DNA of 34,560 nt from NCBI GenBank assembly GCA_964542435.1, contig CAZIVE010000017.1:1-34560 (forward strand). Direction: 5' to 3'. Source of the stretch: CAZIVE01 sp964542435 (lineage in GTDB: Bacteria; Bacteroidota; Bacteroidia; Bacteroidales; Tannerellaceae). Position numbers and translations under genes: made by a program. Position 1 is the first letter of the stretch. Each line of letters begins with the position of its first letter. Positions 8,570 through 17,067 of the stretch are shown here, piece by piece. The notes below the pieces were generated by a model. That model was given only the letters and a program-made list of their open reading frames with translations, was not told where the DNA came from and searched no databases.

Positions 8570-10386
8570 GGAGTTGCCATCTTCTGTTCCAGTTCGGAGA
8601 TCATGTTCTCAAGTTCCGTAATTTTGTTCTCAGCTTCGGCTACGGCCTTCTCGGCCTTCTTGATATTTCGGTTCAGCTCCTTCGAAGCTTCGTAGGAGAG
8701 CTTGTTCTGCGTGGGCGCTGCCTCCTCTTCGGTTTGAGTCTTGACAGCCTGCGTACGTTCCAATTCATGCAGATTCTCCATCTTCTTATGCTCGAGGAAA
8801 TCATAAATGCCACCAAGATGCTCTTTGATGCGCTGATTGCCGAACTCATACACCTTCGTGACCAAGCCGTTGAGGAAATCGCGGTCGTGACTGACCACAA
8901 TCACCGTTCCGTCGAACTCTGCAATCGCCTTCTTCAAGATATCCTTCGAGCGCATATCCAGATGGTTCGTAGGCTCATCGAGGATCAGCAGATTGACCGG
9001 TTCGAGAAGCAGACGGATCATGGCAAGACGGCTCTTTTCTCCTCCACTGAGCACACGCACCTTCTTGTCCGAAGCTTCCCCACCAAACATGAAGGCACCG
9101 AGAATATCGCGAATCTTGGTGCGGATATCACCGGTCGCCACGTTGTCGATCGTCTCGAAGACCGTCTGATTCTCGTCGAGCAGCTGTGCCTGGTTCTGTG
9201 CAAAATAGCCGATGATGACATTGTGACCGATCTTGAGATTGCCGGTAAAGTCATTAATCTCACCCATGATACACTTGACGAGTGTGGACTTTCCTTCGCC
9301 GTTCTTTCCGACGAATGCCACTTTCTCACCGCGACTGACCATGAATGTGGCATGATCGAACACCTGATGATCACCGTAACGCTTGCCTACATCTTCGAGA
9401 ATGAGAGGATAGGAACCGGAACGCGGTGCGGGCGGGAACTTCAAGCTGATAGCCGAATTGTCGATGTCGTCCACCTCGATACGCTCCACCTTCTCCAGCT
9501 GTTTGATGCGGCTCTGCACCTGTGTGGATTTGGTAGGCTTGTAGCGGAAACGTTCGATGAAAGCTTCCGTGTCGGCCAGCATCTTCTGCTGGTTCTCGTA
9601 AGCACGGAGCTGCTGTTCGCGACGTTCCTTGCGAAGCTCTACATAATCGGAATATTTGACTTTATAATCGTATATCTTACCCAACTCGATCTCGATGGTC
9701 CGCGTCGTCGTATTGTCGATGAAGGCGCGGTCGTGCGAAACGAGCATCACGGCATTGGCACGCGTGGCGATGAAGGTCTCAAGCCATTGGATGGATTCGA
9801 TATCGAGATGATTCGTGGGCTCATCGAGCAGCAGCACCTCCGGACGACGGAGCAGCAGCTTCGCCAGTTCGATTCGCATACGCCAACCTCCACTGAACTC
9901 AGATGTATTGCGGTCGAAATCTTCCCGGTTGAAACCGAGACCGATCAACGTACGCTCCAGTTCCGCCTGATAATTGGTTCCACCCAGAAGCTGGAACTGT
10001 TCGGTGAGATGGGTAAGGCGTTCGATGATCTTCTGATAGGCATCGGATTCGTAGTCGGTGCGCTCAGCCAGCTGATTGTTCAGGTCGGCAATCTCCTTCT
10101 CCACCTCATGGATATGGGCGAAAGCTGTCTCGGCCTCTTCACGCACGGTGCGCGTGTCGGTCAGCTGCATCTGCTGCGGAAGATAGCCGATGGAGATATC
10201 TTTCTGGATGGAGACAGAGCCGGCGGAAGGAATCTGATGACCGGAAAGGATCTTGAGCAGAGTGGATTTACCTGCGCCGTTCTTACCCACAAGGGCAATT
10301 CTGTCTTTGGGATTGATGACAAACGACACACCATCGAACAGCGTGAAACCTCCGAACTCAACTCTTAAACCGTCAACTGAAATCAT
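8570..10386 (-). CDS. ABC-F family ATPase, C-terminus lost in gap
   Basis: About 605 residues are visible from the ATG ending at 10386 to the gap edge. It has two ABC domains and no membrane part: Walker A GKNGAGKST near residue 34, signature FSGGWRMRIELAKLLL and LLLDEPTNHLD in the first; GKNGEGKST, VLSGGEKSRLAM and LLILDEPTNHLDM in the second. The linker between them is charged and helical. A C-terminal coiled coil (KKAEKAVAEAENKITELE) runs into the gap, as in Uup-like members. ABC-F proteins act on ribosomes in translation or antibiotic protection; which role applies here is unknown. An open frame extends 47 codons upstream, but that overlaps lacZ, and a -7 box sits between, so I use the internal ATG. 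It follows the beta-galactosidase by 40 bases. Confidence 0.9.
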
Positions 10387-10414
10387 CTCTATCTCTCTAA
10401 ACTTAAATGTCGTG

Positions 10415-10422
10415 CAAAGATA
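10415..10422 (-). promoter_or_regulatory. Possible -7 box for the ABC-F gene
   Basis: Minus strand reads TATCTTTG between the lacZ stop codon and the ABC-F ATG. No good TTTG lies 19-21 bases upstream, so independent transcription is possible but not certain. Confidence 0.35.
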
Positions 10423-10426
10423 GTGT

Positions 10427-13400
10427 TTATTCCGGCAACATCGTGAAGCCCCATTCGTAATCTCTGTCGGAAGTGAACCGTGCATACGCCTCGGGAAGCG
10501 AGCCCCAGCTGTCGTATCCACCGACACCTTCCATCATACGATCCAGACAAACCTCCACATAGTTCTGAGGGATGATGTCGTTGATATGATGCTGACGGCG
10601 CAGCTTGTTCTTGGCATCTGCATCGTTATGGTTGGCGATCTCTGCGGCAGAAAGATTCCTCCATTGACGTGGCAGATTGACAGCCTCCTCGTCATCGAAA
10701 TCCTCCACACTGTTCCGAAGTGCATTGAACTCAAGCTGGCTGTCGGCTACGATCGAAAGACGTTGCTTGTCACCCAATGTCAGATAACGGACAGCGGTAT
10801 GATGTCCATTTTCCTGCGGACGAACGTAAGGGAAATATTGTTGAGACGCGGTGGAACTGTATAAACCGACCAGTGTTCCGTTGTTGCGATCGACATAGTT
10901 TTCCTGCGGTCCGCGACCAAAATACTGAAGATTCTCCATCGATACCGGAACGCGGAAACGCATTCCCAAGCGAGGGAGTTCCGGTTTGCCGGAGATCGCA
11001 GCGAAATGAGTGGCTACATGTACGGCACCGTCCGGATAAACCGTGTAGGTAACGGTAAAAAGATTGCCTGCAGCCAGACGATAGGCCACCTGAACGGTTT
11101 TGTTGTTCCCTTCAGAACCACCTTTCACCTCCTCCACTTTGAAGTTGCGGCTGCTCTGTTTCCAAATCTGCAGACGCGATGGAGAGCCATTGCCATAATC
11201 GTTATCCGTCGGTCCGCGCCAGAAGTTGGGCTGCAATCCGAAGCCATCGGAGAAATATTCCTTGCCATTCACTTTGTAGGAAGTGACGATGCCTTTTGCC
11301 TTATCGAAAACGAAAGCGACACGGGATGAAGAGGCTGTAACCGTCTGATCGTTCTCTTCCAGATTCAACTTCGGACCGGAATGCTTTACAGCCTTTGCTT
11401 GAGATGCTGAATGTACCTGGAACTGATCGTGAGCGACCTCTTCGCCAGAAATATTCTTACCTCCATTCGATTTTTGAGCGGAGAAATTGACAAACCATTC
11501 ACCCGAAGCTTTCGCCATTTCCTTCACGATCGGAAGCGTAATCTCCTCCGTGCCTTGCGGAGCTATCTTGAAATGCAGCACACCGCTCTTTACAGCTTTT
11601 CCCTCTTTCACCAAAGTCCAGGTAACAGGATATGCATCCAGCGGTGTAAAAAAGAAACGATTGGTGATGCGGAATTTGCCCATCTGTGCATCAACCGCTT
11701 CGAAACCGATATTCTGATAAGCATACTTCACCTCCGTCAATCCCGGATGCGGCGTACGATCCGGATTCACCAGACCGTTGCAGTTGAAGTTGCCATCGCT
11801 CGGCATATCTTTTCCAAAGTCTCCACCATAGGCATAGAACGGACGGCCGTTCTTATCCTTCTGAAGGATTCCCTGATCCACCCAATCCCAGATGAAACCA
11901 CCTTGTAGATTGGGATATTTGTAAATTGCCTGCCACTGATTCCAGATGCTTCCCGTTGAATTGCCCATTGCATGCGCATATTCGGAAGGCATGACCGGAC
12001 GATCACTGCCTGTCTTGCCAATCTTCTCAAACCATTCGGCTTCAGGATACTGCGGCACGTACATGTCGCTGTTCCATTCCCATTGTGCCCGCTCGTAATT
12101 GACGGGACGATTCATGCCGCCGGCCTCTTTACCTTTAATATATAGATAGGTCTGATAGAAATTATAACCGTTTCCGGCCTCATTGCCCAGCGACCAGAAG
12201 GTGACGCACGGGAAGTTCTTATCCCGTTCGTACATATTTTCCGTACGATACATGTGAGGAGTGAGCCAGTCCGGATTATTGCCGAGCGTGCCGCCACGTT
12301 TCAGATCGTAGTACATTCCGTGGGATTCGATGTTGGCTTCGTCATAGACATACAGACCGTATTCGTCACAAAGTTCGTAGAAACGGTAGTCCTGCGGATA
12401 ATGGCAAAGACGGACCGCATTGATATTGTTCTTCTTCATCAGCTCGATGTCACGGCGCATCAGCTCTTCAGGTACATAATGACCTGTCTCGGGATTGTGC
12501 TCGTGCATGTTCACACCTCTGAACTTCACAGGCTGACCGTTGAAAAGGAAAACCGTATAGGGCTTCCCGTTTGTACCTTTCTCAGCCAGCTGCTTCATCT
12601 CGAAACGACGGAAGCCGACCTGCACAGGAATGACCTCCACGACTTTTCCGTCTGCTTTCACCGTCATCAGCAACTTGTAGAGATTGGGATGTTCGGCACT
12701 CCAGGCGGAAACATTCTTGAGCATCGTCTCGAAAGAGGCCGTAGCGTTGTGCGTTGTTCCCACCCAGACCGACTGATTGTCGGAAGCCACGCTCTTTCCG
12801 GCTACATCCAGCAGATCATACGACAGGGAGAGATTCTCGGTCTTGTCAGAATGATTTTTCAGTTCGACAGCCATGCGGAAGATGCCGTTCAGATAACTGT
12901 CGTCCAAAGTAGATACGATATGATAATCCTGTACGGCGGTCTTCGGCTGTGACCAGAGAAAGACATCGCGTTCGATGCCGCTCATGCGCCAGAAATCCTG
13001 ACACTCCAGATAAGAGCCTGTGCTCCAGCGGAAGATCTTGATTACAAGCGTATTCTTACCGTCAGGACTGAGATATTTGTTCAATAGGAAATCAGCCGGT
13101 GTCTTGGAATCTTCGTTATAGCCGACCTCTTTCCCGTTCAGATAAACATACACACCACTCTTGGCGCCCGAAAGCTGCAGATAGATATCCCGATCCTTCC
13201 AATCGGACGGAACGGTAAACGATCTGCGATAAACGCCGACAGGATTGGCTTCGGGAAGCAGCGGTGGCTGAGGGTTTGACGGAGCAAACTCATACGGCTG
13301 ATTGGTATAAATAGCCGTACCGAAGCCCTGCACTTCCCAGTTCCCGGGCACTTTGATATCTTTCCATCCACTCACGTCGGTCGCCGGATCGGTGACGTCA

Positions 13401-13675
13401 TCGGGCATGTCCTTAAAAGCCTCTGCAAAGCGGAACTTCCACACGCCGTTGAGCAGCATATAATAGGGACTGTCGGCATAACGACCTTTGAGTGCCGAAG
13501 ATTGGTCAGGAAAGCTCATGAAAGCCGAACGCGGAGCCTCTCGATTGACGGAGACGACCTGCAGATCTTTCCAATAGGGCAGTTTTTCCTGAGCGGAGAC
13601 AAGGTTCAGTGAAGCGAGTGAAATCAAAAGAGCCGCGGTCAGAAGGCCGCGGTTCGAGTGGATGTGTGTGTGCAT
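10427..13675 (-). CDS. Exported GH2 beta-galactosidase
   Basis: A 1082-residue LacZ-type enzyme that hydrolyses beta-galactosides. Unlike E. coli LacZ it has a signal peptide (about 1-28, ending LVSAQ), so it works in the periplasm or at the surface on oligosaccharides. Domain order: sugar-binding jelly roll (about 50-245), immunoglobulin-like domain (250-350), TIM barrel (355-650), a further beta domain, and the C-terminal beta-galactosidase small-chain domain (about 790-1075) with YFGRGPQENYVDR. Catalytic residues are visible: acid/base Glu499 in SLGNEAG and nucleophile Glu565 in MPSEYAHAMGN; NPDWL and HMHEHNPETG-type regions match the family. The ATG lies 5 bases after the stop of the DUF3332 gene, so the two are one transcript. 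The substrate glycan is not determined. Confidence 0.93.
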   Translation of the reverse strand: MHTHIHSNRGLLTAALLISLASLNLVSAQEKLPYWKDLQVVSVNREAPRSAFMSFPDQSSALKGRYADSPYYMLLNGVWKFRFAEAFKDMPDDVTDPATDVSGWKDIKVPGNWEVQGFGTAIYTNQPYEFAPSNPQPPLLPEANPVGVYRRSFTVPSDWKDRDIYLQLSGAKSGVYVYLNGKEVGYNEDSKTPADFLLNKYLSPDGKNTLVIKIFRWSTGSYLECQDFWRMSGIERDVFLWSQPKTAVQDYHIVSTLDDSYLNGIFRMAVELKNHSDKTENLSLSYDLLDVAGKSVASDNQSVWVGTTHNATASFETMLKNVSAWSAEHPNLYKLLMTVKADGKVVEVIPVQVGFRRFEMKQLAEKGTNGKPYTVFLFNGQPVKFRGVNMHEHNPETGHYVPEELMRRDIELMKKNNINAVRLCHYPQDYRFYELCDEYGLYVYDEANIESHGMYYDLKRGGTLGNNPDWLTPHMYRTENMYERDKNFPCVTFWSLGNEAGNGYNFYQTYLYIKGKEAGGMNRPVNYERAQWEWNSDMYVPQYPEAEWFEKIGKTGSDRPVMPSEYAHAMGNSTGSIWNQWQAIYKYPNLQGGFIWDWVDQGILQKDKNGRPFYAYGGDFGKDMPSDGNFNCNGLVNPDRTPHPGLTEVKYAYQNIGFEAVDAQMGKFRITNRFFFTPLDAYPVTWTLVKEGKAVKSGVLHFKIAPQGTEEITLPIVKEMAKASGEWFVNFSAQKSNGGKNISGEEVAHDQFQVHSASQAKAVKHSGPKLNLEENDQTVTASSSRVAFVFDKAKGIVTSYKVNGKEYFSDGFGLQPNFWRGPTDNDYGNGSPSRLQIWKQSSRNFKVEEVKGGSEGNNKTVQVAYRLAAGNLFTVTYTVYPDGAVHVATHFAAISGKPELPRLGMRFRVPVSMENLQYFGRGPQENYVDRNNGTLVGLYSSTASQQYFPYVRPQENGHHTAVRYLTLGDKQRLSIVADSQLEFNALRNSVEDFDDEEAVNLPRQWRNLSAAEIANHNDADAKNKLRRQHHINDIIPQNYVEVCLDRMMEGVGGYDSWGSLPEAYARFTSDRDYEWGFTMLPE

Positions 13676-13680
13676 ATTGT

Positions 13681-14235
13681 TTAACGTTGTGCGTAATAGG
13701 TGTCAGCCAAAGCGACGTGGCGGAAAGCGGTCACACCGGCTGCATTCAATTCGACATTCATTTTCTGTCCGCCAGGGAGATACATAACCACCTCATCATC
13801 GCTTTTCATCTGCATCAACTTGCTGCTCTGTCCGTCAGCTTCCACGCTCCACGTCTTGTCGCTCTTGTTATAGACGAGATCGACCTTCTTGGCGTCGCCC
13901 TTCTTGTTGATCTCATAACCATTGGCAAGCGTCTTTACCTGATACATGCCGTCTGTTCCCTGAACATTCTTAACAGTACCAACAGCAGCCAGAGGATTAT
14001 CACCGCTCCAGAACTCAATAGAGTTGATCACCAGTGCGTCAGCCATCACGGTTACTTCATATACAGGCACGATGCAGAATGCGATGAACACCAGTTCATT
14101 CACAAACTTGCTGTCGATGCTACGGTTCCACTTCAGCAGACGGTTTGTCAAGGCAAACTGTCCGACACAGGATGAAAACAGGATACTGCCGGCCAATGTA
14201 CAGGCGACAAGCAGCATAACACTTTTCTTTTTCAT
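13681..14235 (-). CDS. DUF3332 family lipoprotein
   Basis: A 184-residue protein with a lipoprotein signal: basic start MKKK, hydrophobic stretch, and SSC with the lipid-bearing cysteine near residue 23. The rest matches the DUF3332 family: an N-terminal segment with CVGQFALTNRLLKWN, a hydrophobic segment around 48-65 (VNELVFIAFCIVPVYEVTVMADALVIN) that may span or lie on a membrane, and a C-terminal beta-rich half with DKTWSVEADGQ. The function is not known. It heads the minus-strand run with lacZ (5 bases) and the ABC-F gene. Upstream, TATCTTCG on the minus strand (14267-14274) is a weak -7 candidate without a matching -33 box. Confidence 0.8.
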   Translation of the reverse strand: MKKKSVMLLVACTLAGSILFSSCVGQFALTNRLLKWNRSIDSKFVNELVFIAFCIVPVYEVTVMADALVINSIEFWSGDNPLAAVGTVKNVQGTDGMYQVKTLANGYEINKKGDAKKVDLVYNKSDKTWSVEADGQSSKLMQMKSDDEVVMYLPGGQKMNVELNAAGVTAFRHVALADTYYAQR

Positions 14236-14415
14236 TGTTTTTAATCATTTAGGTTTGATATATCCGCGAAGATACTACAATCCGCCGAGTTTTTCTAAGC
14301 CAAATAGAGTGAAAAATAGAGAAATTCATTGAAGAACGCTTTCATTACAAGGCTTACACAGTCCCGATTTTGGAAAAACAGATTTTGCGCACTTGTTCGA
14401 ATAACGCAGGCTTTT

Positions 14416-15084
14416 TCAATCTTTCTTGATCGGGATCAGATAGGTGATGCGCGCACTCAACGTTGACATGGAAGCTTTCGAGAAAACATCGGTGCGGCGC
14501 GTGCCGTAAATGTCATTGAAAGAATAGGCATAACGGCCTTCCAAGGTGAAGGTACCGAGCGGCGTGTCAAACTCAAGACCCGGACCGCCGCAGATGCCCC
14601 ATTCCACTTTGTTCTTGATGTCCATATTGTGCTGGTCGTTGGTAGTATTGGGCGTTGCCGTACCGAGATTGCTTTCGGTGCTCTCGCTGAGCAGATATCC
14701 GACGTAGGGTCCCATGTTGACATAAGCCTTGACATGCTGACCGCCAAAATAGATGTGCGTAAGGAAAGGCACTTCGACGAAATTGGCCGTACGGCTATAT
14801 TTGTATTCGGGATTATCGGGGAATTTCTCCTTCCATCCCTGCTGGCTGTAGAGCACTTCGGCCTGAATACCCAGGTTCTTCTCAGTGATCCAGCGCAGCA
14901 TGACGCCGCCCACTATGCCCTGCTGCATTCCCTGCTTGACCTTCGGCGTGAATGACACCGAACTGAAATTGTATCCGCCCGTGATTCCCACCGCCATCTC
15001 GCGGCTGAAGAAAGACTGCGCCGAAGCACGGCCCGTTGTCAAGGTTGCAACAGCCAACACTATGAAGAAGAGGCACCGTTTCAT
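14416..15084 (-). CDS. Outer-membrane beta-barrel protein (PorT/OMP_b-brl_2 type)
   Basis: A 222-residue protein with a signal peptide (about 1-22, ending RASAQ). The mature part alternates amphipathic strands: GITGGYNFSSVSFTPK, GIQAEVLYSQQGWKEK, NFVEVPFLTHIYFGG, AYVNMGPYVGYLL, PLGTFTLEGRYAYSFNDIY and LSARITYLIPI, which is the pattern of an eight-stranded outer-membrane barrel. Such porin-family proteins are numerous in Bacteroidota and mostly of unknown role. Its ATG overlaps the stop of the LysM protein gene by four bases (ATGA), so translation is probably coupled and the two products may work together in the envelope. Confidence 0.85.
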   Translation of the reverse strand: MKRCLFFIVLAVATLTTGRASAQSFFSREMAVGITGGYNFSSVSFTPKVKQGMQQGIVGGVMLRWITEKNLGIQAEVLYSQQGWKEKFPDNPEYKYSRTANFVEVPFLTHIYFGGQHVKAYVNMGPYVGYLLSESTESNLGTATPNTTNDQHNMDIKNKVEWGICGGPGLEFDTPLGTFTLEGRYAYSFNDIYGTRRTDVFSKASMSTLSARITYLIPIKKD

Positions 15085-16901
15085 CTTATTTCCGTACGTG
15101 TGACATCGTCACTGTTGTTATAATGAATGATGAAGATGTTCGTATTGATGAACCCGCCCCAGTTGTTCACTCTGTGGAAATTGAAGCCCGTCTGCAGACC
15201 TTCGTAGTGGAAATGGCCGAAGTCATCCTCGAAATCGCTTCCGTAACGGTGGATCATCTGAAGGAAATACATTCCGGTGTCGAAGCCCAGCATGCCATAT
15301 TTCGGGAACGTGTTGATGAGCGTCTTGCTGAACCATTTCTTATAGGATGAATAGAAGTTGTGGACTTCAGGCGAGAGATTGTCTGCATAGAATCCGGAAT
15401 AGATATATACGTTCAACGCATAGAAGTCATCCAGGCAATCGCGCGTGTAGGTCTGCCATTCAGGATAGCCGAACATCGTGATTTCGTAAGGCACCTTTCC
15501 CTCTGAATTCACATCGCTGAGCACGCGCAACGTGGACTTGAGTTTATTGATCGCTTCGAGTGATGACGACAGCGGTATGACGACGTTGCGATGATCGCGG
15601 CTGAGAAGCTTCTCGATATCTGCAGAGAACGTATCACTGGAATAATGCATTTCTTTCCAGGCCACTCTCTTCTGTTTCATCTCGCTTTTCAGCGTGTGAA
15701 TGAAATCATCTTTCTGCTCTCTGTCTCCCGTGTTCACGAAGATGATATTGTCGTTTCCGAAGATGGAACAAGCCTCTTTGACCGCATTCGAATAGAGATA
15801 CGATTGCGGCGTATTGATCTGCATCACGTGGGCATTGCTTAAAACATCGTCGTTCTTGGATGTGAACGGAATGACATAGTTGATACTGTGTTTGGCAGCA
15901 AAGTCTGCAATCGGCGAGATCTGTTCCGTCTGCACGGCGCCGATGATGAGATTGGCATTCAGCAGATCCTCCTCTTCGAGAATCGACTTCAGCTGTGCCG
16001 TGCCGCTTCCCGTGTCATAAACAGAGAGATTGATATTGTATCCTTGGCCCTTCAAGCTGTCCACAGCCAGAAGCAGACCCTCATAATACTCCACGAAACG
16101 GGCGGAAGCCTGTGTCGAAGTACTCGGCCCGACAGCAAACGGAAGCAGCAGGGCCACATTGATCGCATTCACCTCCTTGACGGGACGCGGCTTCGAAAGC
16201 AGTTCGTTCACCTCTCTCTCCTTTGGAGCTGCCGGCTGCGCTATCGGCTGCTGCTGCGATTGAATCGGGATCTTAATGACCATTCCTGCCTTGGCGCCCT
16301 TCTGCAGAGCCGGATTAATCCGCACCAGTTCCGTTGTGGTGACATTGAATTTCTGTGCAATAAAGAAAATAGTCTCTTTCTTTCCTACTGTATAATCCTT
16401 TGTTGTGATGGTCGGTTTGTTCATCGGAGCCAAGGCAGCTTTTGCCGTACCGATGGCCGAAGAGGGCACGCGGATCGTCTTACCGATCGTAAAGGTTTCT
16501 ACGGACAGACCGGGATTGGCATCAATGATCTTCGTAGCCGGAATGTCATAACGGAGCGATAGAGAATAGAGCGTTTCGCGCGGCAGAATCGTGTGATAGA
16601 CATAATTGCCGGCTTTAGCACCCGCAGCCGTAGCATGTTTACTCTGAGGAATCTTGAGCTGTGCGCCCGCCTTGATGCCGTTGCGACTATCCGGATTGAG
16701 GCGATAGATATCTTCCGCCGTCACGCCATACATAGTAGCAATGGCATACACTGTTTCACCCGCTTCTATCGTATGATAAAATATATCATTCTTTTGTTCG
16801 TTAGTAACAGTAGATTGCTTGGATGTCTGTTGGGCAAGCACGTTCATGCAGCCCAAAGAAAGGACAAACGCAATTAGATAGATGGATACTTTCTGCATCA
16901 T
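15081..16901 (-). CDS. Triple-LysM protein with periplasmic-binding (LpoA-like) fold
   Basis: A 606-residue exported protein; the signal peptide is cleaved near VLAQQ (about residue 23). Three LysM peptidoglycan-binding modules follow at about 42-85 (with GETVYAIATMYGV), 101-146 (RETLYSLSLRYDI) and 168-212 (KETIFFIAQKFNV). After a proline/glutamine-rich linker, residues about 245-590 look like a type 1 periplasmic-binding fold: NVALLLPFAVG, YYEGLLLAVDSLKGQGYN, SVYDTGSG, NLIIGAVQTEQISPIADFAAKH, VIPLSSS and MLGFDTGMYFL. LysM plus this fold suggests a wall-anchored sensor or activator; LpoA of enterobacteria, which activates PBP1A, uses the same fold. That comparison is inference. The gene is coupled to the barrel gene downstream and shares its promoter repeat with PBP1A. 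Confidence 0.82.
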   Translation of the reverse strand: MMQKVSIYLIAFVLSLGCMNVLAQQTSKQSTVTNEQKNDIFYHTIEAGETVYAIATMYGVTAEDIYRLNPDSRNGIKAGAQLKIPQSKHATAAGAKAGNYVYHTILPRETLYSLSLRYDIPATKIIDANPGLSVETFTIGKTIRVPSSAIGTAKAALAPMNKPTITTKDYTVGKKETIFFIAQKFNVTTTELVRINPALQKGAKAGMVIKIPIQSQQQPIAQPAAPKEREVNELLSKPRPVKEVNAINVALLLPFAVGPSTSTQASARFVEYYEGLLLAVDSLKGQGYNINLSVYDTGSGTAQLKSILEEEDLLNANLIIGAVQTEQISPIADFAAKHSINYVIPFTSKNDDVLSNAHVMQINTPQSYLYSNAVKEACSIFGNDNIIFVNTGDREQKDDFIHTLKSEMKQKRVAWKEMHYSSDTFSADIEKLLSRDHRNVVIPLSSSLEAINKLKSTLRVLSDVNSEGKVPYEITMFGYPEWQTYTRDCLDDFYALNVYIYSGFYADNLSPEVHNFYSSYKKWFSKTLINTFPKYGMLGFDTGMYFLQMIHRYGSDFEDDFGHFHYEGLQTGFNFHRVNNWGGFINTNIFIIHYNNSDDVTRTEIR

Positions 16902-16923
16902 TCTCAGATCAATTTATTCGCGA

Positions 16924-16955
16924 CAAAGATAATGCAAGCTGAGAGCAGAAACAAA
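16924..16955 (-). promoter_or_regulatory. Promoter for the LysM/barrel pair
   Basis: Minus-strand TTTG (16952-16955), 20-base spacer, TATCTTTG (16924-16931), then 22 bases to the ATG at 16901. Full match to the Bacteroidota consensus and the same geometry as the PBP1A promoter. Confidence 0.65.
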
Positions 16956-16959
16956 CTTG

Positions 16960-16990
16960 TTTGATTATGCCGAAGCGCAGCTTATCTTCA
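16960..16990 (+). promoter_or_regulatory. Plus-strand promoter-like arm towards the T9SS cargo gene
   Basis: TTTG (16960-16963), 19-base spacer, TATCTTCA (16983-16990). A second -7-like box, TAATTTTG, lies nearer the gene at 17038-17045 but lacks a -33 partner. Either could drive the gene at 17068. Confidence 0.4.
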
Positions 16991-17067
16991 CAGTCAATTT
17001 ATTAGCTGCAAAGATACGGCATCTGCGTTATAAATACTAATTTTGGAAGGTAATTAAAGAAGAGACA

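Larger units (their letters stand above)
16921..16990. repeat. Diverged single copy of the bidirectional promoter element
   Basis: Begins with the same CGACAAAGATA as the units at 5333 and 5418, keeps the quasi-palindromic core (AAACAAACTTGTTTGATT) and the CCGAAGCGCAGCTTATCTTC arm. Many positions differ between this and the 5333 copies, but promoter-box spacings (20 and 19) are unchanged. Confidence 0.75.

Noticed and set aside
8392..10368. Long plus-strand open frame (about 658 codons) opposite the ABC-F gene
   Set aside because: It crosses the N gap, is antisense to a gene with complete ABC motifs, and its translation shows no recognisable domain.
10387..10527. N-terminal extension of the ABC-F protein by 47 codons
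   Set aside because: It overlaps the end of lacZ and adds sequence absent from the family; the ATG ending at 10386 directly precedes the first ABC domain.
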